From contig NZ_CP070501.1 of assembly GCF_018308945.1 (NCBI RefSeq), forward strand, positions 1,984,001 to 2,048,000: 64,000 nucleotides of DNA, in the 5' to 3' direction. The DNA is from Agrococcus sp. Marseille-Q4369 (GTDB lineage: Bacteria; Actinomycetota; Actinomycetes; Actinomycetales; Microbacteriaceae). Positions 54,159 through 62,167 of this stretch are shown in pieces (position 1 is the first letter of the stretch; each line of letters begins with the position of its first letter). The translations under genes and the position numbers were made by a program. The notes under the pieces are model-generated. The model was not told where the DNA came from, searched no databases, and was given only the letters and a program-made list of their open reading frames with translations.

Positions 54159-54899
54159 CTAGCGTGCCTGCGCCCGTCGCACGAGCGTGAACCAGATGGC
54201 TCCGCCGATCGCGCTGAGCGCCGCGGCGACGACCATCCATGGCATCCAGCCCATCGCGGCGATGTCGACGACGAGGCCGCGGAAGCCCTCCGAGAGCAGC
54301 GCGCCGGCGAGGATCCCGACGACGATCGTGGCGAGCGCGATCCAGAAGATCCAGAGGAACGGCTGCCCCCAGCGGTGGAATGCGCTCGTGATGGCCGCGC
54401 CGATGAGCGCGACGCCCAGGATGAGGATGAAGGTCTGGATGAGCGTCTGCCACCACTCGCCGACGCCGGTGTAGACGACGTCGAAGAAGCGCACGCCGAG
54501 CCCGTAGCCGCCGGTCGCGACTTCGATGACCTTGCCGATCGTGACGATGACGGCGTAGAACGCGGCGTTGAAGGCGAAGACGAGCGCCGTGCCGATGGCG
54601 AACTCGCGGCGCGTGAGGCCGAGGCCGAGCGCGAGCGGGAAGTACTGCCCCATCGCGGTGAACCCGAACCCGATGAGCGGCCCGAGCAGCGCGAAGATCG
54701 CGCCGTTGAACATCATGCCGGTGTTCATGCCCTCGCGGGCCTCGGCGAGCGACTCGGCGCCGGCGGCGGTCGCGACGTTGACGACGATGCCGCCGATCAC
54801 GAGCACGATCGCGAGCGACGCGAGCATGATGAGCAGCGGCCAGCCGAAGGCCTGCATGCGGTTGACGGTGTGGAGCTGGATGACGTTGCGGATGCGCAT
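54159..54899 (-). CDS. ABC transporter permease of the YtrA-linked system
   Basis: The 246-residue protein has six membrane segments and a short N-terminal amphipathic helix (MRIRNVIQLHTVNRMQAFGWP). It is the membrane partner of the ATPase at 54911 and would export a cell-wall-active compound or lipid in this YtrBC-like set. The start at 54899 follows GAGAGGA. It lies 12 bases after the ATPase stop. Confidence 0.85.
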   Translation of the reverse strand: MRIRNVIQLHTVNRMQAFGWPLLIMLASLAIVLVIGGIVVNVATAAGAESLAEAREGMNTGMMFNGAIFALLGPLIGFGFTAMGQYFPLALGLGLTRREFAIGTALVFAFNAAFYAVIVTIGKVIEVATGGYGLGVRFFDVVYTGVGEWWQTLIQTFILILGVALIGAAITSAFHRWGQPFLWIFWIALATIVVGILAGALLSEGFRGLVVDIAAMGWMPWMVVAAALSAIGGAIWFTLVRRAQAR

Positions 54900-54910
54900 G
54901 GTCAGTCCTC

Positions 54911-55810
54911 TCAAGCGGTCGCGACCGGAGTCGCGGGGTCGGTGGCGGATGCGTTGGCGGTCGTGAGGCGCACGAACAGCGCCTGGAGGGAGACGGGGGA
55001 GATGTCGAGCCCCGCGGCGCGCGCGGCGCGCTCGTCGCCGTCGCGCGCGGCGAGCGTCGCGGTCGCGAGGGAGCCGAGCCGGGTGTGCTCGAGCGGCTCG
55101 CGGCCGGCGAGGAACGCATCCACGTCGTCCGCTCGGCCCGACACGGTGAGCGCCGCGTCGTGCAGCTCGTCGGTGTCGGCGTCGAGCAGCACCTTGCCCT
55201 GGTCGAGGATCACGACGTGCTCGAGCAGGTTCGCGACCTCGTCGATGTGGTGCGTCGAGAGCACGATCGTGCGCGGGTGCTCGGCGAAGTCGTGCAGCAG
55301 CGCGTCGTAGAACATGCGCCGCGCGACCGCGTCGAGGCCGAGGTACGGCTCGTCGAAGAACGTCAGCGGTGCCCGCGAGGCGAGCCCGAGGACGATGCCG
55401 ATCGCCGAGAGCTGGCCGCGCGAGAGCTTCTTGATGAGGCGCTTCGTCGGCAGCTGGAACCGCTCGACGAGCCGGTCGGCGTACGCCTGGTCCCAGTTCG
55501 GGTAGGCGCCCGCCGCGATGCGCAGCACGTCGATGGGCCGGAACGTGTCGGGGTACTTCTGGCTCTCCTGGATGAACGCCGTCTGCGAGAGCACGTCGAC
55601 GTTCTCGACCGGGTGGCCTCCGAGCACCTCCATCGAGCCGCGCGAGGCGAAGATCTGGCCGGTGAGCAGCTTCATGAGCGTGGTCTTGCCGGCGCCGTTG
55701 CGGCCGAGGAGCCCGTGGATGCGGTGCTCCTCGAGCGAGAGCGTCACGCCGTCGAGGGCGTTGACCTCGGCGTAGTGCTTGGCGAGGTCGGTGGTGACGA
55801 TGGCGGTCAT
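54911..55810 (-). CDS. ABC transporter ATPase (YtrB-like)
   Basis: The 299-residue ATPase has Walker A GRNGAGKTT near 36-44, a signature LSRGQLSA, Walker B LTFFDEPYLGLD and the switch His in LSTHHID. A C-terminal ~80 residues follow, as in ABC exporters of the YtrB type. It overlaps the regulator gene by 4 bases, forming a regulator-ATPase-permease operon. Confidence 0.92.
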   Translation of the reverse strand: MTAIVTTDLAKHYAEVNALDGVTLSLEEHRIHGLLGRNGAGKTTLMKLLTGQIFASRGSMEVLGGHPVENVDVLSQTAFIQESQKYPDTFRPIDVLRIAAGAYPNWDQAYADRLVERFQLPTKRLIKKLSRGQLSAIGIVLGLASRAPLTFFDEPYLGLDAVARRMFYDALLHDFAEHPRTIVLSTHHIDEVANLLEHVVILDQGKVLLDADTDELHDAALTVSGRADDVDAFLAGREPLEHTRLGSLATATLAARDGDERAARAAGLDISPVSLQALFVRLTTANASATDPATPVATA

Positions 55811-56166
55811 CGGGCGACTTCCTTCGTGATCATGTTCGCGAGCTCCTCCGGGCTGAGCCCTAAGGCTGCTGCCTCGCGAAGCAGGGGTGCGATGAACTGG
55901 TCTTCGAACGCGAGCTTGCGGCGCTCGCGGAGCGCCGCTCGGGCGCCGGGGGCGACGAACATGCCGATCCCTCTCCTCTTGATGAGCACGCCCGCGTCGA
56001 CGAGGAGGCCGAGGCCCTTGCCGGCGGTCGCGGGGTTGATGCGGAGGAAGGCGGCGAGCTCGTTGGTCGAGGGCACCGCCGCATCCTCCGGGTAGCTGCC
56101 GTCGAGGATGCCGTCCTCGATCTGCTCGGCTACCGCGACGAAGAGCGGCTTGCTGTCGTCTAGAAT
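55807..56166 (-). CDS. YtrA-type GntR repressor with ATT start
   Basis: The 119-residue regulator has the short GntR winged helix (PLFVAVAEQIEDGILDG, then VPSTNELAAFLRINPATAGKGL) and the ~40-residue helical tail of the YtrA group. Calling the first GTG (56076) would delete the first helix. The full domain begins at ATT (56166-56164), preceded at 5 bases by AGGAGG, and an in-frame TAG lies 9 bases further up, so no ATG or GTG is available. A palindrome 47 bases upstream is its likely operator. Confidence 0.85.
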   Translation of the reverse strand: MLDDSKPLFVAVAEQIEDGILDGSYPEDAAVPSTNELAAFLRINPATAGKGLGLLVDAGVLIKRRGIGMFVAPGARAALRERRKLAFEDQFIAPLLREAAALGLSPEELANMITKEVAR

Positions 56167-56212
56167 GCCTGCCTCCTAGTGGTCGGGAGAGCGCTGCGCA
56201 TCGGACTCCATG

Positions 56213-56236
56213 GGTTCATTACTCGACTAATGAACC
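56213..56236 (-). promoter_or_regulatory. Palindromic operator of the YtrA-like operon
   Basis: GGTTCATT, eight bases, then AATGAACC is a perfect inverted repeat 47 bases upstream of the ATT start, in the place of an autoregulatory GntR site. Confidence 0.65.
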
Positions 56237-56264
56237 ATCGAACCAGCGTTGTGTCAAGCACGAG

Positions 56265-57077
56265 TCACGGAGCGTGCGTCCGGCGGTGGGCGAGCCACAG
56301 GTCGGCCCAGTCCTCCGGCCCGAGATCTCGAGGCAGGCCGCCGGCGCGGGAGCGCTCCCGCAGCCAGCGCTTCGCGGCCGCGCGCGGCAGGACGCCGGCC
56401 GCGGGGAGGATCGCGGCGAGCCCGGCCCCGGGGCTCGCGAAGACTCGCGCGACCATCGCGGCGTACTGCCGGCGATCGGCGGGATCGACGAGCGGCTGCG
56501 CTCGCCGCTGCACCGCGAAGAGCCCGGCGTCCACCTGCGGCATCGGCCGGAACGCCGAGCGCGGGATGCGCCGGCCGAGCGAGAACTCGAACCACGGGGC
56601 CGCCTGGGCGGTGAGCTGCGTCGCGCCGCCCACGCCGGCACGGCGGCGGGCGACCTCCCACTGCGCGATGAGCACCGCATCCGTCCATCCGGGCGCCGCG
56701 AGCAGTCGCCGCAGCAGCGCGGTCGTGATGTGGAACGGCAGGTTCGAGACGACGACGTGCGGATGCGCGTCGAAGCGGTGCGCGAGGGCGTCGGCGTGCT
56801 CGACGCGCACGCGCCCGGGCGTGCGGGCGTCGAGCCGGGCGGCGCGGCGCGCGTCGAGCTCGAGCGCGCGGATGGGGCGGCCGAGGCGCGCGAGCGGCAG
56901 CGTCAGCGCGCCGTCGCCCGGGCCGATCTCGAGGATCGGGCCGCGGGTCGCGGCGACCCGGTCGACGACGTCGGCCACCGCGCGGCGGTCGACGAGGAAG
57001 CTCTGGCCGAGCTCGTGCCGGCCGGGGGCGTGCAGGGGTGCGCGAGAGGTCGCGCGCGACGGTGTCCGTCGGGACAT
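56265..57077 (-). CDS. erm: Erm-type 23S rRNA adenine methyltransferase
   Basis: The 270-residue enzyme would dimethylate adenine 2058 of 23S rRNA, giving resistance to macrolides, lincosamides and streptogramin B. The N-terminus GRHELGQSFLVDRR, the SAM motif EIGPGDGALT at 50-59 and the catalytic VSNLPFHIT with NLPFH at 112-116 fit Erm rather than KsgA (which has NPPY). The long Arg-rich C-terminus is seen in actinobacterial Erm. The start at 57077 follows GGAGC at 8 bases. A short leader ORF lies upstream. Confidence 0.9.
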   Translation of the reverse strand: MSRRTPSRATSRAPLHAPGRHELGQSFLVDRRAVADVVDRVAATRGPILEIGPGDGALTLPLARLGRPIRALELDARRAARLDARTPGRVRVEHADALAHRFDAHPHVVVSNLPFHITTALLRRLLAAPGWTDAVLIAQWEVARRRAGVGGATQLTAQAAPWFEFSLGRRIPRSAFRPMPQVDAGLFAVQRRAQPLVDPADRRQYAAMVARVFASPGAGLAAILPAAGVLPRAAAKRWLRERSRAGGLPRDLGPEDWADLWLAHRRTHAP

Positions 57078-57182
57078 GGGGAGTGCTCCACTCTGCGGGA
57101 GCCGGGCAGCCTGAACGAGCCGCACCGGCGGTCGGAGAGCGGCGAGCTGCGAGTGTTCAGCGGGATCCGGAGCAGCTCGCCG

Positions 57183-57221
57183 TCAGCGGCGGCGCATCCG
57201 GATGCTGGAGATCATGCCCAT
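57183..57221 (-). CDS. Erm leader peptide with +x+ arrest motif
   Basis: A 12-codon frame MGMISSIRMRRR ends 105 bases before the erm start. It carries Arg-Met-Arg, the +x+ motif at which macrolides stall ribosomes on ErmD- and MsrA-type leaders. A -10-like TAGAGT lies 6 bases before its ATG, so it may be translated from a leaderless transcript. Confidence 0.6.
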   Translation of the reverse strand: MGMISSIRMRRR

Positions 57222-57254
57222 GCGCCCACTCTAGGCACCTGTCCCGGGCACGAT

Positions 57255-57288
57255 GCAAGCCCGCACGCGGGATCGCGTGCGGGCTTGC
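57255..57288 (-). terminator. Terminator of the Nat-type ABC operon
   Basis: Arms GCAAGCCCGCACGCG and CGCGTGCGGGCTTGC pair perfectly around GGAT, 21 bases past the permease stop on the minus strand. Confidence 0.9.
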
Positions 57289-57309
57289 GCTGTCGTGCGT
57301 GCGTGAGGG

Positions 57310-58458
57310 CTACGCCTTCAGGGCGTCCCGCCACTTGACCATCGAGCCGGTCTTCAGCAGCGACCGCTCGTAGATGCGCGCGGCGACCCCGATCACGAGC
57401 ACGGTGAAGAGCGCGAGCACGCCGAGCGAGAGGTAGGGCTCCCACCACTCGGTCGTCTGCAGGTAGACGCGCATCGGCACGGCGACCGGTGCCGAGAACG
57501 GCACGTACGACATGATCTGCAGCGCGAGCGGGTTGTTGTTGAAGATGATGACGAGGAAGTACGGGATCATCACGAGGAAGATCAGCGGGCTCGTGGCCGA
57601 GCCGAGGTCCTCGGCGCGCGAGACGAGCGCCGCCGCCGCCGCGTAGAGCGCCGCGAGCATGATGAAGCCGACGGTGAAGAGCACCACGAACCAGACGATC
57701 GGCATGCCGAGCCCGTCGAGCAGCAGCTGCGATCCCGTCAGCGCGCCGCCGATGAGCACGACGCCGGCGATGAGCGCGATCTGCCCGAACGCGAGCACCG
57801 AGTTGCCGATCACCTTGCCGGCGAGGATCGCGCGGGCCGGCACGGTCGCGAGCATGATCTCGACGATGCGCGACTGCTTCTCCTCGACGACCGACTGCGC
57901 GATCGTCTGGCCGAACGTCATCGCCGACATGAAGAACACGAGGCCGAAGGCGAGGCCGATGAAGTAGGTGAGCATCGGGTCGGGCGCGTTCGGGTCGAGC
58001 AGCTCGACGTCGGGAGTGACGCTCAGCAGCTGGATGAGGCCGCTGTCGGCCTCGCGGTCCCCGACGACGGTGAGGCCCGAGGGACCGTCGCCCGCGATGA
58101 CGCCCGCGTCGACCGAGCCGTCCCGCACGGCGTCGCGCACCGCATCCGCATCGTCCGCCGGCACGACCGCGAGGCCGTCGATGGCCTCGAGCGTCGGCGC
58201 GATCTCGGCCGTGGTGGCGACCTCGGTGTCCTCGTCGAACAGCGCGGGGCCGAACGACGAGAAGAGCACCGCGCCGAACACGAGCGCGAGCGTGATGAGC
58301 GTCGAGATGATGAACGCCTTCGAGCGCAGCTGCATCATGATCTCGCGCTGCGCGACGATGCCGGCCGCTTGCGCGAAGCGCGTGCGACCGCGGTCATTGC
58401 CGACGGATGCGTCGGCACGGCCCGGTCGGTTCGGGCGGCTCGGAGCGGTGGTGGTCAT
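57310..58458 (-). CDS. ABC-2 type exporter permease (NatB-like)
   Basis: The 382-residue protein has an N-terminal membrane segment after a 45-residue tail, a large outer loop (about 65-165), and five more membrane segments. VVEEKQSRIVEIMLATV is the ABC-2 coupling signature of NatB/YhaP-type permeases. It overlaps the ATPase stop by 4 bases. The substrate is not clear; relatives export sodium or drugs. Confidence 0.9.
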   Translation of the reverse strand: MTTTAPSRPNRPGRADASVGNDRGRTRFAQAAGIVAQREIMMQLRSKAFIISTLITLALVFGAVLFSSFGPALFDEDTEVATTAEIAPTLEAIDGLAVVPADDADAVRDAVRDGSVDAGVIAGDGPSGLTVVGDREADSGLIQLLSVTPDVELLDPNAPDPMLTYFIGLAFGLVFFMSAMTFGQTIAQSVVEEKQSRIVEIMLATVPARAILAGKVIGNSVLAFGQIALIAGVVLIGGALTGSQLLLDGLGMPIVWFVVLFTVGFIMLAALYAAAAALVSRAEDLGSATSPLIFLVMIPYFLVIIFNNNPLALQIMSYVPFSAPVAVPMRVYLQTTEWWEPYLSLGVLALFTVLVIGVAARIYERSLLKTGSMVKWRDALKA

Positions 58459-59336
58459 CGGACGACCTCCTGGAAGATCTCGGTCAGCGGGCGGATGGAG
58501 GGGGCGAAGCTGCGGACGGTGCCGCGCTCGAGGGCCTCGCGCAGCACGCGGTCGGCGTGTGCGTCGGAGTCGGCGGCGAACCGCACGTGGCCGCCGTCGA
58601 AGTCGATGACCTCGATGCCCGGGATGCCGCGCACGAAACCGGCGTCGTCGGTCTCGAGCAGCCACTCGGGGCGCGTGTGGGCGGCGCGGATCTGCTCGCG
58701 CGTGCCGGCGGCGCGCACCTGGCCGTGCGCGAGGATGACGAGCGAGTCGCACAGGCGCTCGACGAGGTCGAGCTGATGGCTCGAGAAGAGCACGGGGGCG
58801 CCGGTGCGGGCGACGTCGCGCAGCACGCCGAGGGTCGTCTCGACCGCCATCGGGTCGAGGCCCGAGAAGGGCTCGTCGAGCACGAGCGCCGTCGGCTCGT
58901 GCACGAGCGCTGCGGCGATCTGGGCGCGCTGCTGGTTGCCGAGGCTGAGCGACTCGAGCTTGTCGTCGCGGCGCTCGGTGAGGCCGAGCTGCTCGAGCAG
59001 GTCGTCGGCGCGAGCTGCGGCGCGGGCCGAGGCGAGCCCGTGGAGGCGGCCGAGGTAGACGAGCTGCTCGTGCACCTTCATCTTGGGGTAGAGGCCGCGC
59101 TCCTCGGGCATGTAGCCGAACTGCGCCCGGTCGTCGGCGGAGACGGGGCGGCCGTCGACGAGCACCTCGCCCGAGTCGGGCGACAGCACGCCGAGGATGA
59201 TGCGCATGGCCGTGGTCTTGCCGGCGCCGTTCGCGCCGACGAAGCCGGTCATCAGGCCGTCGCGCACGTCGAAGGAGACGTCCTTGAGCGCCTGGTGCCC
59301 GTTGAACGAGCGGGAGATGGAGCGGATGGAGAGCAT
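58455..59336 (-). CDS. ABC exporter ATPase (NatA-like)
   Basis: The 293-residue ATPase has Walker A GANGAGKTTAM, Walker B ALVLDEPFSGLD, the signature LSLGNQQR and the switch SSHQLD. It powers the permease just downstream and starts the operon. The LGNQQR form of the signature is typical of NatA/YhaQ proteins. Confidence 0.93.
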   Translation of the reverse strand: MLSIRSISRSFNGHQALKDVSFDVRDGLMTGFVGANGAGKTTAMRIILGVLSPDSGEVLVDGRPVSADDRAQFGYMPEERGLYPKMKVHEQLVYLGRLHGLASARAAARADDLLEQLGLTERRDDKLESLSLGNQQRAQIAAALVHEPTALVLDEPFSGLDPMAVETTLGVLRDVARTGAPVLFSSHQLDLVERLCDSLVILAHGQVRAAGTREQIRAAHTRPEWLLETDDAGFVRGIPGIEVIDFDGGHVRFAADSDAHADRVLREALERGTVRSFAPSIRPLTEIFQEVVR

Positions 59337-59472
59337 GCTTCGAATCTATGGAGCGGCGGACTCGGGGGCCTCCCCCCGACGGCTGGAATCAGCGCTCCGC
59401 CGCTCGGGGGAGCGCTGTCCCCCGCCGCTGGCTCCACCGATCTGCTCCGCCTCGATGCGCGCGCTCCGCGCG

Positions 59473-60288
59473 CTACTCGACGAGCGGTCGCCTCGCGAGG
59501 GCGTCGGCCTGCGCGCGATGCACGTCGGCCATCCAGTCGAGCGGAGCTGACGGCCCGATGCGCGGATCGTCGGGCTCGCGGCCGTCCCGGAGCGCCGTCA
59601 CGTACGCGCGGTCGAGCGCGATTCGTGCCCGCAACTCCGCCCCATCGCCGACCGAGCCGTGGCCCGGCACGAACGCCTCGGCCGCGTCCGTCACGCCCTC
59701 GAGCACGTCGAGCCCCGCGAGGTAGTCGCCGATCGGGTCCGGCCCGCCCATGTCGAGGAACGGCACGAGGATGTCGGAGACCATGTCGCCGGCGATGAGC
59801 ACGCCGCGCTCCTCCACGAGCAGCGCCGCGTGGCCCGCGGCGTGCCCGCGGTGCTCGAGGATCCGCACCGCCGAGCCATCCCACGGCACGTGCGTCGACG
59901 CATCCGGCACCGCGGTGATGAGGCCGAGCAGCTCCAGCGGGATGTCGTCGACGAACTCGGGCGGCAGCCACGGCGCGAGCTCCTCCTGCCAGCCCGACCG
60001 CGCGCGCAGCTCGGCCATGGCCGTCGCGCACGCCGCCGTGCCGAAGCGCGGCGCCTCGCCGAGCGCCTCGTGCCACAGCACGTGGTCCCAGTCGGGATGG
60101 GTCGCGAAGGCGGCGACGGCCGGCTGCTCCAGCTCGCGCAGCGCGGCCGCGATGCCGGCGAGCTCGGCGCGAGTGATGCCGGGGTCGACGACGAGCGCAC
60201 CCGAGGGGCCGAGCACGACGGTAGCGCGGCTCTGGATGCACTCGCTCTCGTGCACGAGCACGCCCTCGGCGACGGGCTCGAGCGTCAT
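59473..60288 (-). CDS. MBL-fold metallo-hydrolase
   Basis: The 271-residue protein has the metallo-beta-lactamase motifs THPDWDHVLW (HxxxDH), GHAAGHAALL, GDMVSD with the bridging Asp, and PGHGSVGD near the C-terminus. It hydrolyses an unknown ester or amide in the cytoplasm. Its ATG overlaps the stop of the SRPBCC gene, so it is the last gene of an ArsR-SRPBCC-MBL operon. Confidence 0.88.
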   Translation of the reverse strand: MTLEPVAEGVLVHESECIQSRATVVLGPSGALVVDPGITRAELAGIAAALRELEQPAVAAFATHPDWDHVLWHEALGEAPRFGTAACATAMAELRARSGWQEELAPWLPPEFVDDIPLELLGLITAVPDASTHVPWDGSAVRILEHRGHAAGHAALLVEERGVLIAGDMVSDILVPFLDMGGPDPIGDYLAGLDVLEGVTDAAEAFVPGHGSVGDGAELRARIALDRAYVTALRDGREPDDPRIGPSAPLDWMADVHRAQADALARRPLVE

Positions 60289-60755
60289 CGCGCGACCGCC
60301 TCGCCGGCGGCGCTCGCGAGCGCGTCGTCGAGCTCCTCGAAGGCCTCGGTCCAGCCCTGCGAGACGTTCTCCGAGCTCACGCGGTCCTCGTCGAGGCCCT
60401 GCAGGTGGAAGGTCATCTCGCAGCGGCCGCCGTCGAGCTCGACGAGGTCGATCGTGATGAGCATCGCCTCGTCGACCGTGTCGCCGGGGTCTGCCCACGA
60501 GAAGCGCAGCCGCGAGGGCTCCTCGACCTCGAGGTACTGCCCGCCGGTCGGGTACTCGCTCCCGTCGGGCGCGATCATGAGGTACTCGTACGTGCCGCCG
60601 ACCCGCAGGTCGATCCGCACCGACTCGGGCGGCGTGACGACCTCGTGCGGGTGCCACCACTGGGCGGCGACCGCGGGGTCGATCCACGCGCGCCAGACGG
60701 CCTCGCGCGGCGCCGCGAACTCGCGGATGATCGTGAACTGCTTCCTCGTGTCCAT
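60285..60755 (-). CDS. SRPBCC (AHSA1-like) protein
   Basis: The protein of 156 residues starts DTRKQFTIIREFAAPREAVWRAWIDPAVAAQWW, the usual AHSA1 start, and has YEYLMIAPDGSEYPTGGQYLEVEEPSRLRFSW in the core (shown in two parts here: GTYEYLMIAPDG and PSRLRFSW). It likely binds a small hydrophobic ligand. AAAGGAG precedes; both GTG (60758) and ATG (60755) are possible, ATG having the better spacing. ArsR-SRPBCC pairs are common and the ArsR gene is 41 bases upstream. Confidence 0.85.
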   Translation of the reverse strand: MDTRKQFTIIREFAAPREAVWRAWIDPAVAAQWWHPHEVVTPPESVRIDLRVGGTYEYLMIAPDGSEYPTGGQYLEVEEPSRLRFSWADPGDTVDEAMLITIDLVELDGGRCEMTFHLQGLDEDRVSSENVSQGWTEAFEELDDALASAAGEAVAR

Positions 60756-60796
60756 CACTGCTCCTTTGCGGTGTGGGTGCGGACGGGGCGTCCGCG

Positions 60797-61192
60797 TCAG
60801 GCTTCGGATGCGTCGCGACCGTGAGTCGCGTCGTCACCGGTCGTGGGGTGGGTGTCGCCGGCACCGCCGGTCAGCCCGGCGAGCGCCGCGTCGAGGCGGT
60901 CGAACCGCGACTGCCACGCCGCGCGGTGCTCGGCGACCCACGCCTCGGCGTCGTCGAGCCCCTCGGGGCGCAGCGCGCACGAGCGCCACTGGCCCTGCCG
61001 GGTGCGCTCGATGAGCCCGGCCTCCTCGAGCACCCCGAGGTGCTGCGAGATGGCCGGCCGGCTCACGGCGAATGGCGCCGCGAGCTCGCCGACGGTCTGC
61101 GACCCAGCGGCGAGCCGCTCGAGCATCGCCCGCCGCGTCGGGTCCGCGAGCGCGAAGAAGATGCGGCTGAGCGGATCGGTCGCGATCGGCAC
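60797..61192 (-). CDS. ArsR-family repressor (no metal site)
   Basis: The 131-residue protein has the ArsR core ALADPTRRAMLERL, then SRPAISQHLGVLEEAGLIERTR with the recognition helix. It lacks the Cys cluster of metal sensors, as usual for ArsR proteins that control SRPBCC genes. The GTG start at 61192 follows AAAGGAGG. A palindrome 18 bases upstream is the likely operator. Confidence 0.9.
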   Translation of the reverse strand: MPIATDPLSRIFFALADPTRRAMLERLAAGSQTVGELAAPFAVSRPAISQHLGVLEEAGLIERTRQGQWRSCALRPEGLDDAEAWVAEHRAAWQSRFDRLDAALAGLTGGAGDTHPTTGDDATHGRDASEA

Positions 61193-61209
61193 CCGCCCAC
61201 CTCCTTTGC

Positions 61210-61225
61210 GTAAGCAAGTGCTTAC
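61210..61225 (-). promoter_or_regulatory. Palindromic operator GTAAGCA-AG-TGCTTAC
   Basis: A perfect 7-2-7 inverted repeat lies 18 bases before the ArsR start and 73 bases before the divergent DUF72 gene. It fits autoregulation by the ArsR protein and could affect both genes. Confidence 0.7.
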
Positions 61226-61297
61226 ATGATGCGCCCACGCATCCGCCGTGTCAAGGGCGCTCAGACCGATCCGACGTCCGGGTGCGAGAGTGACCGC

Positions 61298-62164
61298 ATG
61301 ACCCCGACCCGCCCGAGCGCACCCGCCGGTCGCGCGCGCATCGGCATCTCGGGCTGGCGCTACGCGAGCTGGCGCGGCGACTTCTACCCGAAGGGCCTCG
61401 TGCAGCGGCGCGAGCTCGAGTACGTCGGCGAGCGCATGTCGAGCGTCGAGCTCAACGGCTCGTTCTACTCGCTGCAGCGGCCGGCGAGCTACGAGCGCTG
61501 GCGCGACGCGGTGCCCGAGGGCTTCGTGTTCGCGGTGAAGGGGCCGCGCTTCATCACGCACATGCTGCGGCTGCGCGGCGCCGAGACCGCGATGGCGAAC
61601 TTCTTCGCCTCCGGCGTGCTCGCGCTCGGCGCGAAGCTCGGCCCCATCCTGTGGCAGCTGCCCGAGCGGCAGGAGCTCGACGCCGCGGTGCTCGAGGCGT
61701 TCCTCGCGAGCCTGCCGCGCTCGACGGGCGAGGCGCTCGAGATCGCGCGGCGCCACGACGAGCGGATGACCGGCCGTGCTTGGCTCGAGGAGGTGACGGA
61801 TGCGCCCCTCCGGCACGTGCTCGAGCCGCGGGCGCGCTCCTTCGAGACGGCGGAGGCGGTCGAGCTGCTGCGCAGGCACGATGTGGCGCTCGCGGTCGCC
61901 GACACCGCGGGGCGCTGGCCCGCGTTCGGCGAGGTGACGAGCGACTTCGTCTACATCCGGCTGCACGGCTCGCGCGAGCTGTACGCGAGCGGCTACACGC
62001 CCGAGGAGCTCGACGGCTGGGCCGAGCGCATCCGCGGCTGGACGAGCGGGTCGGTGACGCCGGATGGCCGCCCGCGCGACGTGTACGCCTACTTCGACAA
62101 CGACATCCACGGGCACGCGCCGCACGACGCGGTCGCGCTCGCGAGCCGGGTCGAGCGCCGCTGA
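61298..62164 (+). CDS. DUF72 family protein
   Basis: The 288-residue TIM-barrel-like protein has the DUF72 motifs RIGISGWRYASWRGDFYPKGL, VELNGSFYSLQRPASYERW and YIRLHGSRELYASGY, and ends with YFDNDIHGHAPHDA. The family is widespread and its function is unknown. GAGAG precedes the ATG. It is divergent from the ArsR operon. Confidence 0.9.
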   Translation: MTPTRPSAPAGRARIGISGWRYASWRGDFYPKGLVQRRELEYVGERMSSVELNGSFYSLQRPASYERWRDAVPEGFVFAVKGPRFITHMLRLRGAETAMANFFASGVLALGAKLGPILWQLPERQELDAAVLEAFLASLPRSTGEALEIARRHDERMTGRAWLEEVTDAPLRHVLEPRARSFETAEAVELLRRHDVALAVADTAGRWPAFGEVTSDFVYIRLHGSRELYASGYTPEELDGWAERIRGWTSGSVTPDGRPRDVYAYFDNDIHGHAPHDAVALASRVERR

Positions 62165-62167
62165 CGG

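Noticed and set aside
56265-57077. KsgA 16S rRNA methylase instead of Erm
   Set aside because: The catalytic motif is NLPFH rather than NPPY, and the N-terminus and Arg-rich tail fit Erm.
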